The position numbers were made by a program, and so were the translations under genes. From contig NZ_CP136910.1 of NCBI RefSeq assembly GCF_033100115.1, positions 1,302,001 to 1,366,000 of the forward strand: 64,000 bases of DNA, written 5' to 3'. Under the pieces are notes generated by a model, which was not told the origin of the DNA, made no database searches, and saw only the letters and a list, made by a program, of their open reading frames with translations. Source of the stretch: Anaerocolumna sp. AGMB13020 (lineage in GTDB: Bacteria; Bacillota; Clostridia; Lachnospirales; Lachnospiraceae). Below, piece by piece: positions 25,151 through 36,400 of the stretch; positions within the stretch are counted from its first letter, which is position 1; each line of letters opens with the position of its first letter.

Positions 25151-25523
25151 TTTACCCTCTATTCTTGCGCACGCTCTTTGCGCATACCAAGTTTGTGGTG
25201 CGCAAGCACAAACTTGCAGTTGAAAAATTTATTTTTCAACCCAACTCCTTTCGTGAATATCAAATCTTTGATTTAATATTCCTGAATTCATAGTTGAAAA
25301 ACTGCTTTCTATTTTTCAACTAACCCCCTTCTGTGTACTTTAGACATATAAAATCAGGACGTTGAAAAAACTGCTTTTATTTTTTCAATAACCCCCTTCG
25401 TAAATTTCAAAATCCGTCCTTTGATATTTCTTTCAATTGCTACATTTTTCTTGCTACTTTTTTCATTTTCATCTGCCTTCTCTGTCGGCTGTTTTCCGTG
25501 GTGCTGAAACTCTGCCACTTATA
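25151..25523 (-). promoter_or_regulatory. Repeat-rich leader between ECH1 and HMG-CoA synthase genes
   Basis: About 370 bases. Three GTTGAAAAA...TTTTTCAAC hairpins occur (25219-25240, 25292-25321, 25361-25388). On the minus strand each is preceded by a ribosome-binding-site-like AAGGGGG or AAAGGAG and an immediate TTG-AAA-AA. Nearest the gene is a perfect 10-base inverted repeat, CAAGTTTGTG (25188-25197) with CACAAACTTG (25207-25216), nested in TTGCGCA repeats. From the two proximal TTG codons short frames of about 20 and 26 codons can be read. It looks like a leader or attenuator made by duplication; no known class fits. Confidence 0.4.
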
Positions 25524-26285
25524 CTAATTCTCCCAGGGGAACTTACCCCTTGTGGCAAATTGATAGATCCATTCAAGGTTTTGAGGCTCCAGAAACATCT
25601 TACGATTGGCCTCGATGGCAGAGGTTTTATCGGCAGAAAGCTTGTTATACAATTGATTCATATATCTCTTATATTCTGCAATTCCAGACTTTGGCAACCG
25701 TTCTAGCCGCAGTAAATGCCTGCGCAGGATTGAATCACTCTTTTCTTCATAAGCATCTACTAACCCCCATTCAAAAGCTTTGGAAACAGAAACCGGTTGT
25801 GTCATGATAGTAAGATAATGTGCCTTCTGAAAACCGATACGCCGGATCAAAAAAGGTAACACACAAGCAGGAAAGAGGCCGAATAACAGCTCTGACAAAC
25901 TAAATTCCGCAGTAGCATCCGCCAAAACGATATCACTGGCTGCAACAAAACCAATGCCACCGGCATTCACCTTTCCTTTTACATGCGCTATTGTAATATA
26001 AGGGCCAGTTGCCAGCTTAACCCATACTTCATACAATTTTTCTGAATTGTTCCTGCCAGTACTGTCTTCCCCTTCAGAAGAAATCTCAGCAAAATCTGCT
26101 CCCAGGCAGAATACCTGAGGCAACCCCTCCAGAACAATAATATTTACCCGGTCTTCACACTGTGTCAGTACTTCATATAATTCCTCCACCATCAGCGTGT
26201 TTATGGTATTCTTTGCATCAGGCCTGTATATCTGGATAAAACAGCGCTTATCATTCCATTGCACTCTGAGTGTCTGATATTTCAT
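25524..26285 (-). CDS. Enoyl-CoA hydratase ECH1 of the beta-branching cassette
   Basis: 253 residues from the ATG at 26285, which follows GCAGGAGGAATAT. An upstream in-frame ATG lies inside the preceding gene and lacks a ribosome-binding site. It is a crotonase-fold protein close in pattern to PksH/BaeH: CFIQIYRPDAKNTIN, VLEGLPQVFCLGADFAEI and HVKGKVNAGGIGFVAASDIVLAD. ECH1 dehydrates the HMG-type intermediate made by the synthase encoded next. The matching decarboxylase ECH2 is not free-standing here but fused to a PKS (52894-58224). The 5' end overlaps the glycosyltransferase gene by 35 bases. Confidence 0.88.
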   Translation of the reverse strand: MKYQTLRVQWNDKRCFIQIYRPDAKNTINTLMVEELYEVLTQCEDRVNIIVLEGLPQVFCLGADFAEISSEGEDSTGRNNSEKLYEVWVKLATGPYITIAHVKGKVNAGGIGFVAASDIVLADATAEFSLSELLFGLFPACVLPFLIRRIGFQKAHYLTIMTQPVSVSKAFEWGLVDAYEEKSDSILRRHLLRLERLPKSGIAEYKRYMNQLYNKLSADKTSAIEANRKMFLEPQNLEWIYQFATRGKFPWEN

Positions 26286-27543
26286 ATATTCCTCCTGCAA
26301 GGGTATTCTGTAATACTTCTTCAATCGTTTTTACTGCTTTCTTAATACCTTCCTGGTCAATTTGCCTTAATTCTTTGCCAATCCTGGCACTGTTATCAAT
26401 GATCACTTTGTTACTCATGGCTTCTTTAATCGCTGAGGCTAATTTTTTACTTGTTAATTGGGAACGGCTCACTGCCTTTGGTATTAAATGCTTCTTGTAT
26501 AATAAAGCTCCCTGATAATAGTGATCCAGCATATGAGGGATCAAAACCTGAGGTACCCCGGCCCAGGCCGCTGTATATACTGTACCGGCTCCCCCATGAT
26601 GGACTACGGCAGCTACTTTGGGGAACAGCTTATAATGGGGCACATATCCAATCATATACGTGTTCTTCCTGTCAACGTTTGTACAAAGCTCTGCCCAGCC
26701 TTTTGAAATAATTGCCCTTACGCCTAAGGTATTGATGGTTTCTTCAATTATCCTGCTGGTTTCCTTGGGATTTGAATCTGTCATACTGCCAAAACCTATG
26801 TATACCGGCGGAGGACCACTTTCCAGAAATTCAATTAATCCCGGCTCCAGTTCTTCTTCTATTATTTCCGGTACATGCCACAGCCCGGTCTGGATATAAT
26901 CAAAACTGTAGTCCGGTACTTTATCCAATACTTCATTCACTGCAATAATACAGGTTTTAAAGCTTCCGATAATATGATCATAAAGATCCTTGATAGGCTT
27001 TAGTCCAAGGTTATCCCTCTGTTTATTTATAATACCCACCAGGGATAAATTGATAAAGGAGTTTACAATATTCCATAACAGCTTATTTACCCATTTAGGT
27101 AAATTCTGCCAGGGTATTACTGTAGGCGGATAGTTTGAGGAAGGCATAAACTGTGTCACCAGATTAAGGAAAACAAAGGGAATCCCATATTTTTCTGCAA
27201 TCGAAGGTACCGCAAAAGGTTCGCCACTTCCAACGATAAGATCCATGCCCTTTATGCTGTTTTCTAATTCAAACTGTCCGCCGATAATATCGTGCAGAGT
27301 TTTCTTAACCGCTTTTAGCAGGCGGACAGGATGTCCCATATATCCGTTTAAATTACCGATGAGTCCATTAATGTCACAGCCAGAGGAGCAGAAATTTAAA
27401 CCATAGCCGGTAATCCAGGCCTTTTCATTTGGGGGAGCACACAGGATTACTTCGTGACCGGCATTTTGCAGCTCAATTGCCAGAGCTAGTAAGGGGCGTA
27501 CCTCACCGTGTGTACCCACAACTGTGATTGCTATTTTTCCCAT
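26251..27543 (-). CDS. Macrolide-type (MGT/GT1) glycosyltransferase
   Basis: 430 residues with a GT-B fold. The N-terminal GTHGEVRPLLALA loop and the C-terminal nucleotide-binding signature VVHHGGAGTVYTAAWAGVPQVLIPHMLDHYYQG, plus PPVYIGFGSM, place it with GT1 antibiotic and sterol-type glycosyltransferases. It probably attaches a sugar from an NDP-sugar to a hydroxyl of the polyketide, either as final tailoring or for self-protection. It is the fourth of six genes after the PKSs, beside three sugar-phosphate/nucleotide-type enzymes. AAGGAGATTTTT-ATG gives the start. The 105-base gap before it holds nothing recognisable. Confidence 0.9.
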   Translation of the reverse strand: MGKIAITVVGTHGEVRPLLALAIELQNAGHEVILCAPPNEKAWITGYGLNFCSSGCDINGLIGNLNGYMGHPVRLLKAVKKTLHDIIGGQFELENSIKGMDLIVGSGEPFAVPSIAEKYGIPFVFLNLVTQFMPSSNYPPTVIPWQNLPKWVNKLLWNIVNSFINLSLVGIINKQRDNLGLKPIKDLYDHIIGSFKTCIIAVNEVLDKVPDYSFDYIQTGLWHVPEIIEEELEPGLIEFLESGPPPVYIGFGSMTDSNPKETSRIIEETINTLGVRAIISKGWAELCTNVDRKNTYMIGYVPHYKLFPKVAAVVHHGGAGTVYTAAWAGVPQVLIPHMLDHYYQGALLYKKHLIPKAVSRSQLTSKKLASAIKEAMSNKVIIDNSARIGKELRQIDQEGIKKAVKTIEEVLQNTLAGGIYEISDTQSAME

Positions 27544-27648
27544 AAAAATCTCCTTCTTTCTATCTTTTTAATTTTTACTTCGTGCATAGCCAAAGCTTAT
27601 TATGTCCTCCAAAAAGCTCCTCTTTGTTTATTCTTCATTATCATTATT

Positions 27649-28308
27649 CTAGCTTTGTATTTCCGTCTCTTCAAAATCCCGAACCAGATAAGGAAATTCA
27701 GTACAGTAATACTGACTGCTTAAATCTTTATTATTTACAATAATCACATCCAGCCCCGCCTGCTTTGCCGCCAAAGAACCATTAAAAGAGTCTTCAATAA
27801 CAATGGCTTCCCAAGGCTGTATATTTGCCAGTTGTAATGCTTTCAGATAAATTTCCGGTGACGGTTTTGCTTTATCAACGTCATCTCCGGTTACAATAAA
27901 ATGAAACTCCTCATATAATCCCAGTTTATGAAGTGCTAAGGTGACACCTTCTCTGGAGGAGGAAGTAGCTACAGACAATATCTTTCCCTTATTTCTTAAA
28001 AGTCTGATAAAAGCTATTGCTCCTTCATAAGCCTCTAATTTCTGGGTAATTAATTTTCTCACCAGCTTTTGCTTCCTGTCTGTGAATTCCTCTATTTCTT
28101 TTTCAGAATAAGAGATGGTCTTTGACTGGAAGAAATCCTTAAATACTTCCTTGGTCTTCCTGCCCATATAGGCTTCATAATGAAAATCAAATATTCCCAA
28201 GGGTTGCAGGACCTCTTCAAAAGCAGCGCGGTGCAGCCGGTTTGTATCGGCTATGGTTCCATCGAAATCAAAGATTACATATTTTTTATTATCCCACTTT
28301 AATTTCAT
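27649..28308 (-). CDS. HAD-family phosphatase/beta-phosphoglucomutase-like protein
   Basis: 219 residues. HAD motif I is FDFDGTIADT (nucleophile D, about 14-23), motif II is TSSSREGV, motif III is the lysine in DKAKPSPEIY, and motif IV is VIEDSFNGSLAA. The helical cap and overall pattern resemble beta-phosphoglucomutase and sugar-phosphate phosphatases. It could supply hexose 1-phosphate or remove a protecting phosphate. It overlaps the CofD-like gene by 20 bases, so they are co-translated. Confidence 0.85.
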   Translation of the reverse strand: MKLKWDNKKYVIFDFDGTIADTNRLHRAAFEEVLQPLGIFDFHYEAYMGRKTKEVFKDFFQSKTISYSEKEIEEFTDRKQKLVRKLITQKLEAYEGAIAFIRLLRNKGKILSVATSSSREGVTLALHKLGLYEEFHFIVTGDDVDKAKPSPEIYLKALQLANIQPWEAIVIEDSFNGSLAAKQAGLDVIIVNNKDLSSQYYCTEFPYLVRDFEETEIQS

Positions 28309-29545
28309 AAGTTAATTCCTTAAAAAACCGGTTGTAGTAGATATCTTTTATGGTTGCAACGGTACTTACGGCATCATGCTTGCCCAAATCCGTAGGGGAT
28401 TCATAGTTGCCATAAACAATATTAATCGGTAATTTTTCCAGCTTCGGAAAATCATTCTCCACATAGCGAATTTCCTCTTTTGTATCGGAGCGGGAGGTAT
28501 TTACCAGTGCTACATGGATAAAATCAGAAAGAGGCAGTTTTAGTTTGGCGTTTCTGGTCAAATATCGATAAGCACTGGTCAGGAATTCACTGGCGGTATA
28601 ATCAGGCGTTTCATAATCCTCGCCGATATTACAGATAAATACCTTCAGTGCCTTGGTATTGGAATAGATTGCTTCTGGTATTCCCATTGTCATATAGCTT
28701 GGGAAGAGGGAAGAATGTTGCGTTCCTGGTGCATAAATAATAATGTCGGCATTGTTAATTGTCTGTATTGCTTCAGGTGTTCCATATACATAGCTTTGTA
28801 TCCGGGAAAGATAATCCATCTTTTCTCTGGTTGTCGTAAATTTACTTTCTATCAGTTCTTTGTCCAGGTACTCATCAATCAGAAAGATATCCTTGATTCT
28901 GTCACTGGAGCGAAGCTCCACAATTTCCGCTTCATCATAGCAGATAATACCATTTTCCCTGATGCCTACCAATTTCTTATTTTCCAGATTCGTTGGTACA
29001 ACATCACCACGTACATGCAGAAGCAGATTAAACAGATTAATGGTTTTATTAAAGTCTTTATCGAGAATCTCATAAGCACCTGCATACAAGCAGTTGGATA
29101 ACGAACAATCGGAAAAGTTAAATTCCCTTCCCTGTACCTTCTCATATATCTCAAGGGAGGTCAAAAACTGACTTAACAGCTTTTTGATCAGACACTCAAG
29201 ATTACTGTCATTAATCATAATATTGTCTATTCTGTTACTATTCCCGTCTACAAAAGAACTTAAGATATGGACGCATTGTTCATGCTCGATATCTTCCGGA
29301 AAACGGTACTTGAATATTTCCGACCAGATTTTATAATTCTCAAAATTGGGAGACATAAGGTTCTCTTGATTCTTTCTAATATCGGAAGGACCCAGCATAT
29401 TAAAAAAATCACGGATCTCACCAGTGGATTTCCCGTCATCATATGCGTTAACAATCAGTGATAACCTTAAGGTTTCGTCCTTTACCAATTCCTTGACTAA
29501 TGTGTTAGATCCTCTGCCGCCTGAAAATACCGCTACCTTTAACAT
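28289..29545 (-). CDS. CofD/YvcK-superfamily protein (2-phospho-lactate transferase-like)
   Basis: 418 residues. The N-terminus shows the superfamily pattern: VAVFSGGRGSNTLVKEL (glycine loop), LSLIVNAYDDGKSTGEIRDFF and GPSDIRKNQENL, comparable to DDG-S-GrlR and GDiRnc in CofD and YvcK. Later segments (ADIIIYAPGTQHSSLFPSYM, FICNIG) match the second half of the fold. CofD transfers a phospho-lactyl group from a GDP-activated donor. YvcK binds UDP-sugars and steers carbon flux. Here the role is probably in handling a nucleotide-activated group for tailoring. Both ends overlap neighbours (HIT-like and HAD genes). The exact reaction cannot be assigned. Confidence 0.75.
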   Translation of the reverse strand: MLKVAVFSGGRGSNTLVKELVKDETLRLSLIVNAYDDGKSTGEIRDFFNMLGPSDIRKNQENLMSPNFENYKIWSEIFKYRFPEDIEHEQCVHILSSFVDGNSNRIDNIMINDSNLECLIKKLLSQFLTSLEIYEKVQGREFNFSDCSLSNCLYAGAYEILDKDFNKTINLFNLLLHVRGDVVPTNLENKKLVGIRENGIICYDEAEIVELRSSDRIKDIFLIDEYLDKELIESKFTTTREKMDYLSRIQSYVYGTPEAIQTINNADIIIYAPGTQHSSLFPSYMTMGIPEAIYSNTKALKVFICNIGEDYETPDYTASEFLTSAYRYLTRNAKLKLPLSDFIHVALVNTSRSDTKEEIRYVENDFPKLEKLPINIVYGNYESPTDLGKHDAVSTVATIKDIYYNRFFKELTYEIKVG

Positions 29546-30432
29546 AATAATCCTCCTTTAAATTGTGAATTGCATTGTAAAAAGCTGTTAATATCATTTT
29601 GGCTATAGGTGACTTCCTCGATAATGCTCCATAAGTGTTCATATTGAATCCCCTCAAAGGGATTATCCGGAGTAAGAGGTGCAGTAATTAAAAAATGACC
29701 GCTTAATTCCAATCCCCCCACCATGGATTCTATTGCACTGGATACTTCCTTTCTTCTGGGTACAAAGAATATTTTATCCTCCCAGAAAAGAAGCGAAAAC
29801 AGAGGGGTTTCGCTTAACATTCCGTCTTTATCAGTAGTTGTCAGGGTTTCTGAACTGGTAAGTGCCTTTATTAAGTCAAATAGCAGCTTACATCGTTCCT
29901 TTGGCTTACCGGTAATAAGCAGGTTTCCTCCCGGATAGTCCGGGATAGTCCCTAAATTATTGTCCATAAGCTCATAGGGTAAGCTTTCAAGATGAAAGGG
30001 CTCAAACAGTACCTGGGTATGAAAATGATTTAAGGTGGCTGCGGTACCAACGAGATTCAGAAAAGCCCGAAAGCCATGGAGTTCCACCAAACGGGTCACT
30101 TCATAGATTTCCTCATAAGCTAATTCATTTTGTGGGTGATATTCTCTGGAACATAAAATACTGTGATATCTGGTTACCGGCCTGTTGTTTGCCAGCAATA
30201 CCAAATTGTCAAATTCATATAAGCAATCCTTCCTGTTCCAGATTTCAGTACCTAACGGAAGCTGATGATTTTTTTCTCCCTGAAACCTCTTTGCCCTTTC
30301 CGGTGCATACTCAAGCGTTAGAGGAAAGCTTTCCCTGTGTAAGATAATTTCTTTGTTCTCCTTTGGGTAATAGTGTATTAATCCCTCTTTCCATAACTTA
30401 TCCCAGTTATCCTTGACCGCTTCAACAGGCAT
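29539..30432 (-). CDS. HIT/GalT-like nucleotidyltransferase or nucleotide-sugar phosphorylase
   Basis: 297 residues from the ATG at 30432, which follows AAGGAGGTGGGTT; a longer frame upstream has no ribosome-binding site. The catalytic histidine triad-like motif is NHFHTQVLFEP (H-x-H-x-Q), as in GalT, Ap4A phosphorylase and plant VTC2 GDP-galactose phosphorylase. Upstream, NLVLLANNRPVTRYHSILCSREYHPQNEL matches the pattern of these enzymes. It likely transfers a nucleoside monophosphate to or from a sugar 1-phosphate or phosphate. It overlaps the CofD-like gene start by 7 bases. A member of this fold in a PKS cluster is unusual. Confidence 0.7.
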   Translation of the reverse strand: MPVEAVKDNWDKLWKEGLIHYYPKENKEIILHRESFPLTLEYAPERAKRFQGEKNHQLPLGTEIWNRKDCLYEFDNLVLLANNRPVTRYHSILCSREYHPQNELAYEEIYEVTRLVELHGFRAFLNLVGTAATLNHFHTQVLFEPFHLESLPYELMDNNLGTIPDYPGGNLLITGKPKERCKLLFDLIKALTSSETLTTTDKDGMLSETPLFSLLFWEDKIFFVPRRKEVSSAIESMVGGLELSGHFLITAPLTPDNPFEGIQYEHLWSIIEEVTYSQNDINSFLQCNSQFKGGLLC

Positions 30433-30499
30433 AACCCACCTCCTTACAGTTGTTACAATTATTAATGCTCCTTTATTTCTCAGAAATTCAGGAATTGTG

Positions 30500-33400
30500 T
30501 TACTTATACTTTTCAAGAAACACAAGGATTGCATTGCTTACGAGCTCATGATGGGTAAGATGTATAAAATGGCCTCCATCTGCAATCTCGATGTATTGAG
30601 AATCTCTTACTTTTGAATGAATAAGCCTGGATTCCTCCGTCTCTACTACCGTATCTACCGCACCTACGATTACCAGCGTGGGTACTGTTATCTGTTCCAG
30701 CACCTCCCTGGTGGTCATTTTTATTTTCATTAATTCAAGATACTTTAATAATACCGGGCTATTGGTCGATTGGCTGTGCTTATATAAATCAAAATAGTAA
30801 TCAATATTTTGAATTACATCAGAGGATATTGCATTTTGCTTAACGGCTTCAAAATCTTTCGAAACAGCTTCCGTAAAAGAGAATACCTGCGCTACTCCTT
30901 CGAACTTGGTAGCGGTAATGCTGCCAATAAGGGTCAAAGTCTTAACCCGGGCGGGATACTTAAGCGCGATGTTCTGTGCTATGATTCCACCGTAAGAACC
31001 TCCCACTACATGTAACTGCTGACGGATCTCCAATTTTTCAAGGACTTTTATAAGGATCTCGCTGATACCTTTGAAGGAAAGATCATCAATTCCGTCACTT
31101 CTGCCATGGCCTGGCAGGTTAATTCCTATGACCTGATACTTGGAGGATAATTCTATAAATTGATAGGAACTGATTACTGTCGTTACAGCCAGACCAGGAA
31201 TAATCAAAATCGGCTCACCTTTCCCTTTAATGCTTACCTCAATTTTTGTGTTGTCCTCAACTTCTACCAGAAAGCTTTCCAGATCAATGGGTAGTTTGAT
31301 ATCCTTTGATTTTTCTTTGACTAAATCTGAGAATCGGAGTTCCTTTATTCCTACGGGCTGAGTCAGTTTCTTTTCTGTTATGGTTTCCTGCGATTCAGTT
31401 CTTGGCTTTTCGCCATATATATCATCCGTTTCAGCTGTCAGCTCTCTGCCATATATGTCATCTGTTTCTGCCGTCAACTCTCTGCCATATATGTCATTTG
31501 TTTCAGCCTTCAACTCTCTGCTATATGTATCATCTGTTTCAGCCGTCTGTATTCTGCCATACATTTCATCCGTTTCAACCGTCAACTCTCTGCCATATAT
31601 ATCATCTGTTTCAGCCGTCTGTATTCTGCCATACATTTCATCCGTTTCAGCCGTCAACTCTCTGCTATTTATGTCATCTGTTTCAACCGTCAGCTCTCTG
31701 CCATACATATCTTCCGTTTCAGCCGTCAGCTCTCTGCCATATATGTCATCTGTTTCAGCCGTCAACTCTCTGCTATATACATCATCTGTTTCAGCCGTCT
31801 GTATTCTGCCATACATTTCATCCGTTTCAGCCGTCAGCATTCTGCCATACATTTCATCCGTTTCTGCCGTCAGCTCTCTACTATCTATGTATTCCGTTTC
31901 AGTCGTTGACTTCCTACTGCCAACTTCAGCTTCTCTTACTTTACTCCTGCCAGTTAATGCTTGTGATTCAGACTCATAGCTATCTTCCCAAAACATAGAT
32001 TTGACTTTCTGAGAATAATTCAGGAGCAGAAACTCCGCCAGCTCCTCTACGTTCGTATTATCTAAGAATAAAGTAGCAGGTAAATCTTCAAAGCTGGCTT
32101 CTAACGCTGCCAGGAGTTGAAACCCTAAGATTGAATCGATGCCGAATTCTTCAAAACTAAGCTGTGGTTCTATACTTGCCTTATTACATTTTAGGATTTC
32201 GGCAATAGTCTCCTGTAAAAAATCATTCAGTTTACTTTTTACAATCTCCTGGTTCACTTTTTTGACAGATTCTGTATTCCCCTGGGTAGTGTTCGTCCAA
32301 CTATTATCCTGCGATTTATTGTTTCGCATGCCACTGCTTTGCCTTTCATTACTTTGACTATTATTGCATTGACTGCTGTTGCTTTGACTGTTGTCGCTTT
32401 GACTGTTGTTGCATTGATAATACAATTGATGGACTCTGTCCTCTTTATTTTGCAGAAAAAAAACAACAAGTTCATCAATATTATCGTTATCAAGGAACAA
32501 GGTGGTAGGAATATCTCCGAAACTTTCTTCTAAATCCCCATAGATTTGAAAACCTAAGATAGAGTCGATGCCATACTCCTGGAAGCTTGTTCGGTTTTCT
32601 ATACCTTCTTTTTCACATTTCAGGTTATTCGCAATAATTGTTGAAAGATAATCACGAAGGAACTCCTTTACAGTTAATAGCTCCTCCTCAGCTGGATACT
32701 CCCCTGCTTTCAGCTTATTCTGTAGTGAGATTTCAGTTCCTTCCCCATTACCGGCAGAGTTTCTTATCTCTGACTGGAAAACCTGGCGGGATGCGATAGC
32801 AGCACCTGCATGAGCTTTATCCGATGTAATTCCCATCTGCTTTAGAACCTTGTTTTCAGCTTTTAAAATAAAGACTTGCTTCTCATTTGCACTCAGTACC
32901 CGCTCAACAATTTCCATACCTTCTATGGGTTCAATTGCCTGTATGCCGGTTTTCTTCATTCTTTCCCTGAATTCTGTCTGCTCACCGGAACCAATTCCCC
33001 AATATCCCCAGTTAAATATTTTAACCGGATAGGGTAACTTCTTTTGTATGTAGCTGGCGAAATTATCTTTAAAATTCAATCCGCTGACATAATTGCTTTG
33101 TCCCGGCATTCCGATTTGTGAGGAGGTTGACGAAAAGAACGCCATAAAATCCAAAGCTTCTTTTTGAAATACGGAATATAGTGCTACACTTCCATATACC
33201 TTCGGAGAAAAGGCAGTTTTGAAGTCTTCTTCTGTCATCTTATAAATCAGCTTATCAGCTGATACCATTGCAGAATGAAAAACACCGTTAATCCTATTAC
33301 CGCAGACAGCTTTCACTTCTCTGATTGCTGCCTCCAGGCTCTCTTTATCCGTAATATCTGCCTGATAATAATGAACGGTTCCGCCAAGCGACTCAATTTC

Positions 33401-36400
33401 TCTGATTGTATTTTTCCCGTTTTCACTTAACACGCTTCTGCCGATTAGAAACAGCTTAGCTTTTACGGTTTTTGACAAATACCGGCTTAGTATAAGTCCA
33501 ATCCCTCCTGCTCCGCCAAGAATAACGTAAACACCCTTTTCTTTTAATACACTTTGTGTTACCAGTGGTATCTGAAGGGGTTCTATTCTACGTTCATAAC
33601 GCTCACCCTCTCGAAAAACCACGGTTTCACCATTGGGGTTGAAAGCCTCTGAAAATATCGGTAATAATACAGTCGCAAGATTTTCTTCCGTTAAACTGTT
33701 CACAGTAAGGTTTTCACTGGTAAGCTTATCTGGATTTGCGTTTATCTCCGAAAGAACTTCCTTTTTATCAGTCTCCCTACTGGTAAGTAAATCGATATCG
33801 ATTGTTGTAATTCTATATTTGGTATATTCCTTTGCCAGTGATTTGACAAAACCGTGGATACTGGAGGCAGCAGGTAAAATAACAGGACTGTTGTTAACGG
33901 GGTAGATATTATTGGTAAGAATTTTTAAGTCCACTGTTTGTTTGCTGTATTTACTGCTTTCCAGAGCTTTTATTAACCGAAAGAGGCTGATTACCCCTTT
34001 TTCCTGGGACTCACGTACAGCCTCCAGATCATCCGCTTTTAGAGGTTTCAGCTGAATTCCACCCAAAAAGTATATAAGCTTTCTTTCATTAATTTTTTTA
34101 ATTATTTCACCGAGAGCCTCTGAAGCATCGTACTTTACTTCCCAGTAATCCTCTGCTATCTTGTTATTTTTTTCTCCTAATAATACTCGTATCGCTTTCC
34201 CGTGCTTTTCGGCTATTCTATCCGCAACAGGCTTACCCTCTTTGGTATAGATTATCACAGCAGTCTCATGAGCTGCGAGAACCTCATCACCTATTTTCTT
34301 TTGTGTATCCCTGGAAACGGAGGATTTTCGCCATACCGGCTGATAGAAAATATCCGGTGCTTTGCTGCGGATTTCCTTTAACACATATTTGTGGAACCTG
34401 GCACAAATTTCACCGGTTTCACTTATCAGGGAAATCTCATAGCTGTTATTACCGGCAGCTCTGACATAGGTATACATAACAGGTTTTAAAGGCTTCCGTA
34501 TTTCAAATCGTTCCACAGCAAAGGGAAGATTTATCTTTCCTTCTGCCCCTGCAATGCAGCTGATTGTTTGTAAGGCACTGTCCAATAAGGCAGGATGAAG
34601 CGTATAGGTTTTTAAATCGGGACCGCTGTTATCGGGTATCTGAATAATACCAAGCACCTCCCGGTCATTCAGATAAACTTCTTTGATACCCTTAAAATAA
34701 GCCCCATAGCTGATTCCGTCATTTTCATAATGTCTGTAAAGCTCCTCTCCCTTTATTCTCTGAGAGCATCTTTGCTTTATGGCTTCCAGAGAAATAAACT
34801 GGTCACTATCTGATTCCTCTGCTTTTTTATGTAACTCACCTTTGACATAAACAAGAGCATTGGAACCATTAACAGCTTCTTTGATCTCAAAGATTAATTT
34901 CTCCTCTTCCTTTTTTAGTGAAATAACAATCTTCACAGCGGATTTATTCAATATAAGAGGACTTAACCAGAAGAGCTTGCAAATTTCAATATCCCTACTG
35001 TTAAAAATAATACTTGCTGCCTGATAGGCCATTTCCATATATCCGACTCCTGGAAATATATTCTGTCCGTTTATGATATGGTCTCTAACAATTGCTTCCT
35101 GAAGCTTTAACTCTTTACTGAATATTATTTCTCCGTCAAAACTCCTAAGATACTCGGCTCTGTCAATTAAGGCAGCCAACTCTTTGTTCGTTGTCTTCAT
35201 GGAAGTTATAGGCAGCCAATGGCTTTCCTTTGTAAAGGGATAGGTAGGCAAGGAGATTCTCTGCACGGTATTGGGATTATGAAGCAGTTTCCAGTTGATT
35301 TCATAACCTGTGACCCATAGCTTGGCCAGCTGGATTAACTTTCGTTTGCTTATCCACTGCTCTACCATTACAGCAGCATCTTCATCCCTGGCTAACAGTT
35401 CATAATTTTCCCGTGTTTTTTTAGTGTTGCTGGATAACAGATCCTTTGACCTTTCCCCTCTAATATATTGGTTCAAGGAGTTTCGCAATTCCTCCAGGTT
35501 ATTTGCAACAAAAGCCAGCCTTTCATTCATTTCCTCCCTGCCTGTTTGAAGGGTAAATGATATATTTGCAAGGCAAAGGCTATCGTTTCCGTAAGTGTTA
35601 ACGGCCTTTAATAAATCCGTTGCATATTGTTTTAAATTGCCTTCGCTTCTGGCAGATAATATTATAATCTGGGCTTCCTCTGCTGCCTTCTGGAGTTCTT
35701 CCTTCTTATATTCCTCCAAAACAACATGTGCATTGGCACCACCAAAACCAAAAGAGCTAACTCCCCCGCGACGGGGTATTCTATTTCCCTGCAGATCTTC
35801 TAACGGAAGCCATTCTTTGGTTTCTGACACAATATAAAAAGGACTGTTCTCAAAGTTAATGTAAGGATTAAGTTTATGAAAGTTAATACTTGCCGGCAAG
35901 GTATGGTAACGCATTGCCAGAATGACTTTTATGATTCCGGCAATTCCGGCTGCCGGTTCCAGATGACCAATATTCGTTTTTACTGAACCCAGGCCGCAAT
36001 TGGGTCCATTTATGGTCTTTTTGTACTTCTTACCTAACTCCCTAAAGGCTTTCTTTAAGCCTTCTATTTCCACCGGATCTCCAAGTTCGGTTCCGGTTCC
36101 ATGGGCTTCAATATAGGTAACAGAAGCAGGATCAATCCCTGCATCCCGATAAGCAGCCATTAACACTTCTGCCTGGGAATCGGAGTTAGGGGCAGTTAAG
36201 GAATTTGCCCTTCCTCCATGATTTTGGGCACTGCCTCTAATCACTGCGTAAATGTTATCGCGGTCTTTGATTGCCTGCTTTAAGGGCTTTAGCAGAATAA
36301 CACCGATACCTTCTCCTCTTACGTAGCCATTGGCACTTTCATCAAAGGTTTTACAATGGTTATCGGGAGATAAGACGCCTAATTTACTGGCGCTTAAAAA

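Noticed and set aside
31380..31998. Two long plus-strand frames of about 199 codons rich in HPFQPSALCH or SSVSAVNSLPY
   Set aside because: They are shadows of the 36-base repeat in the PKS linker; the minus-strand PKS frame is continuous and has domains on both sides.
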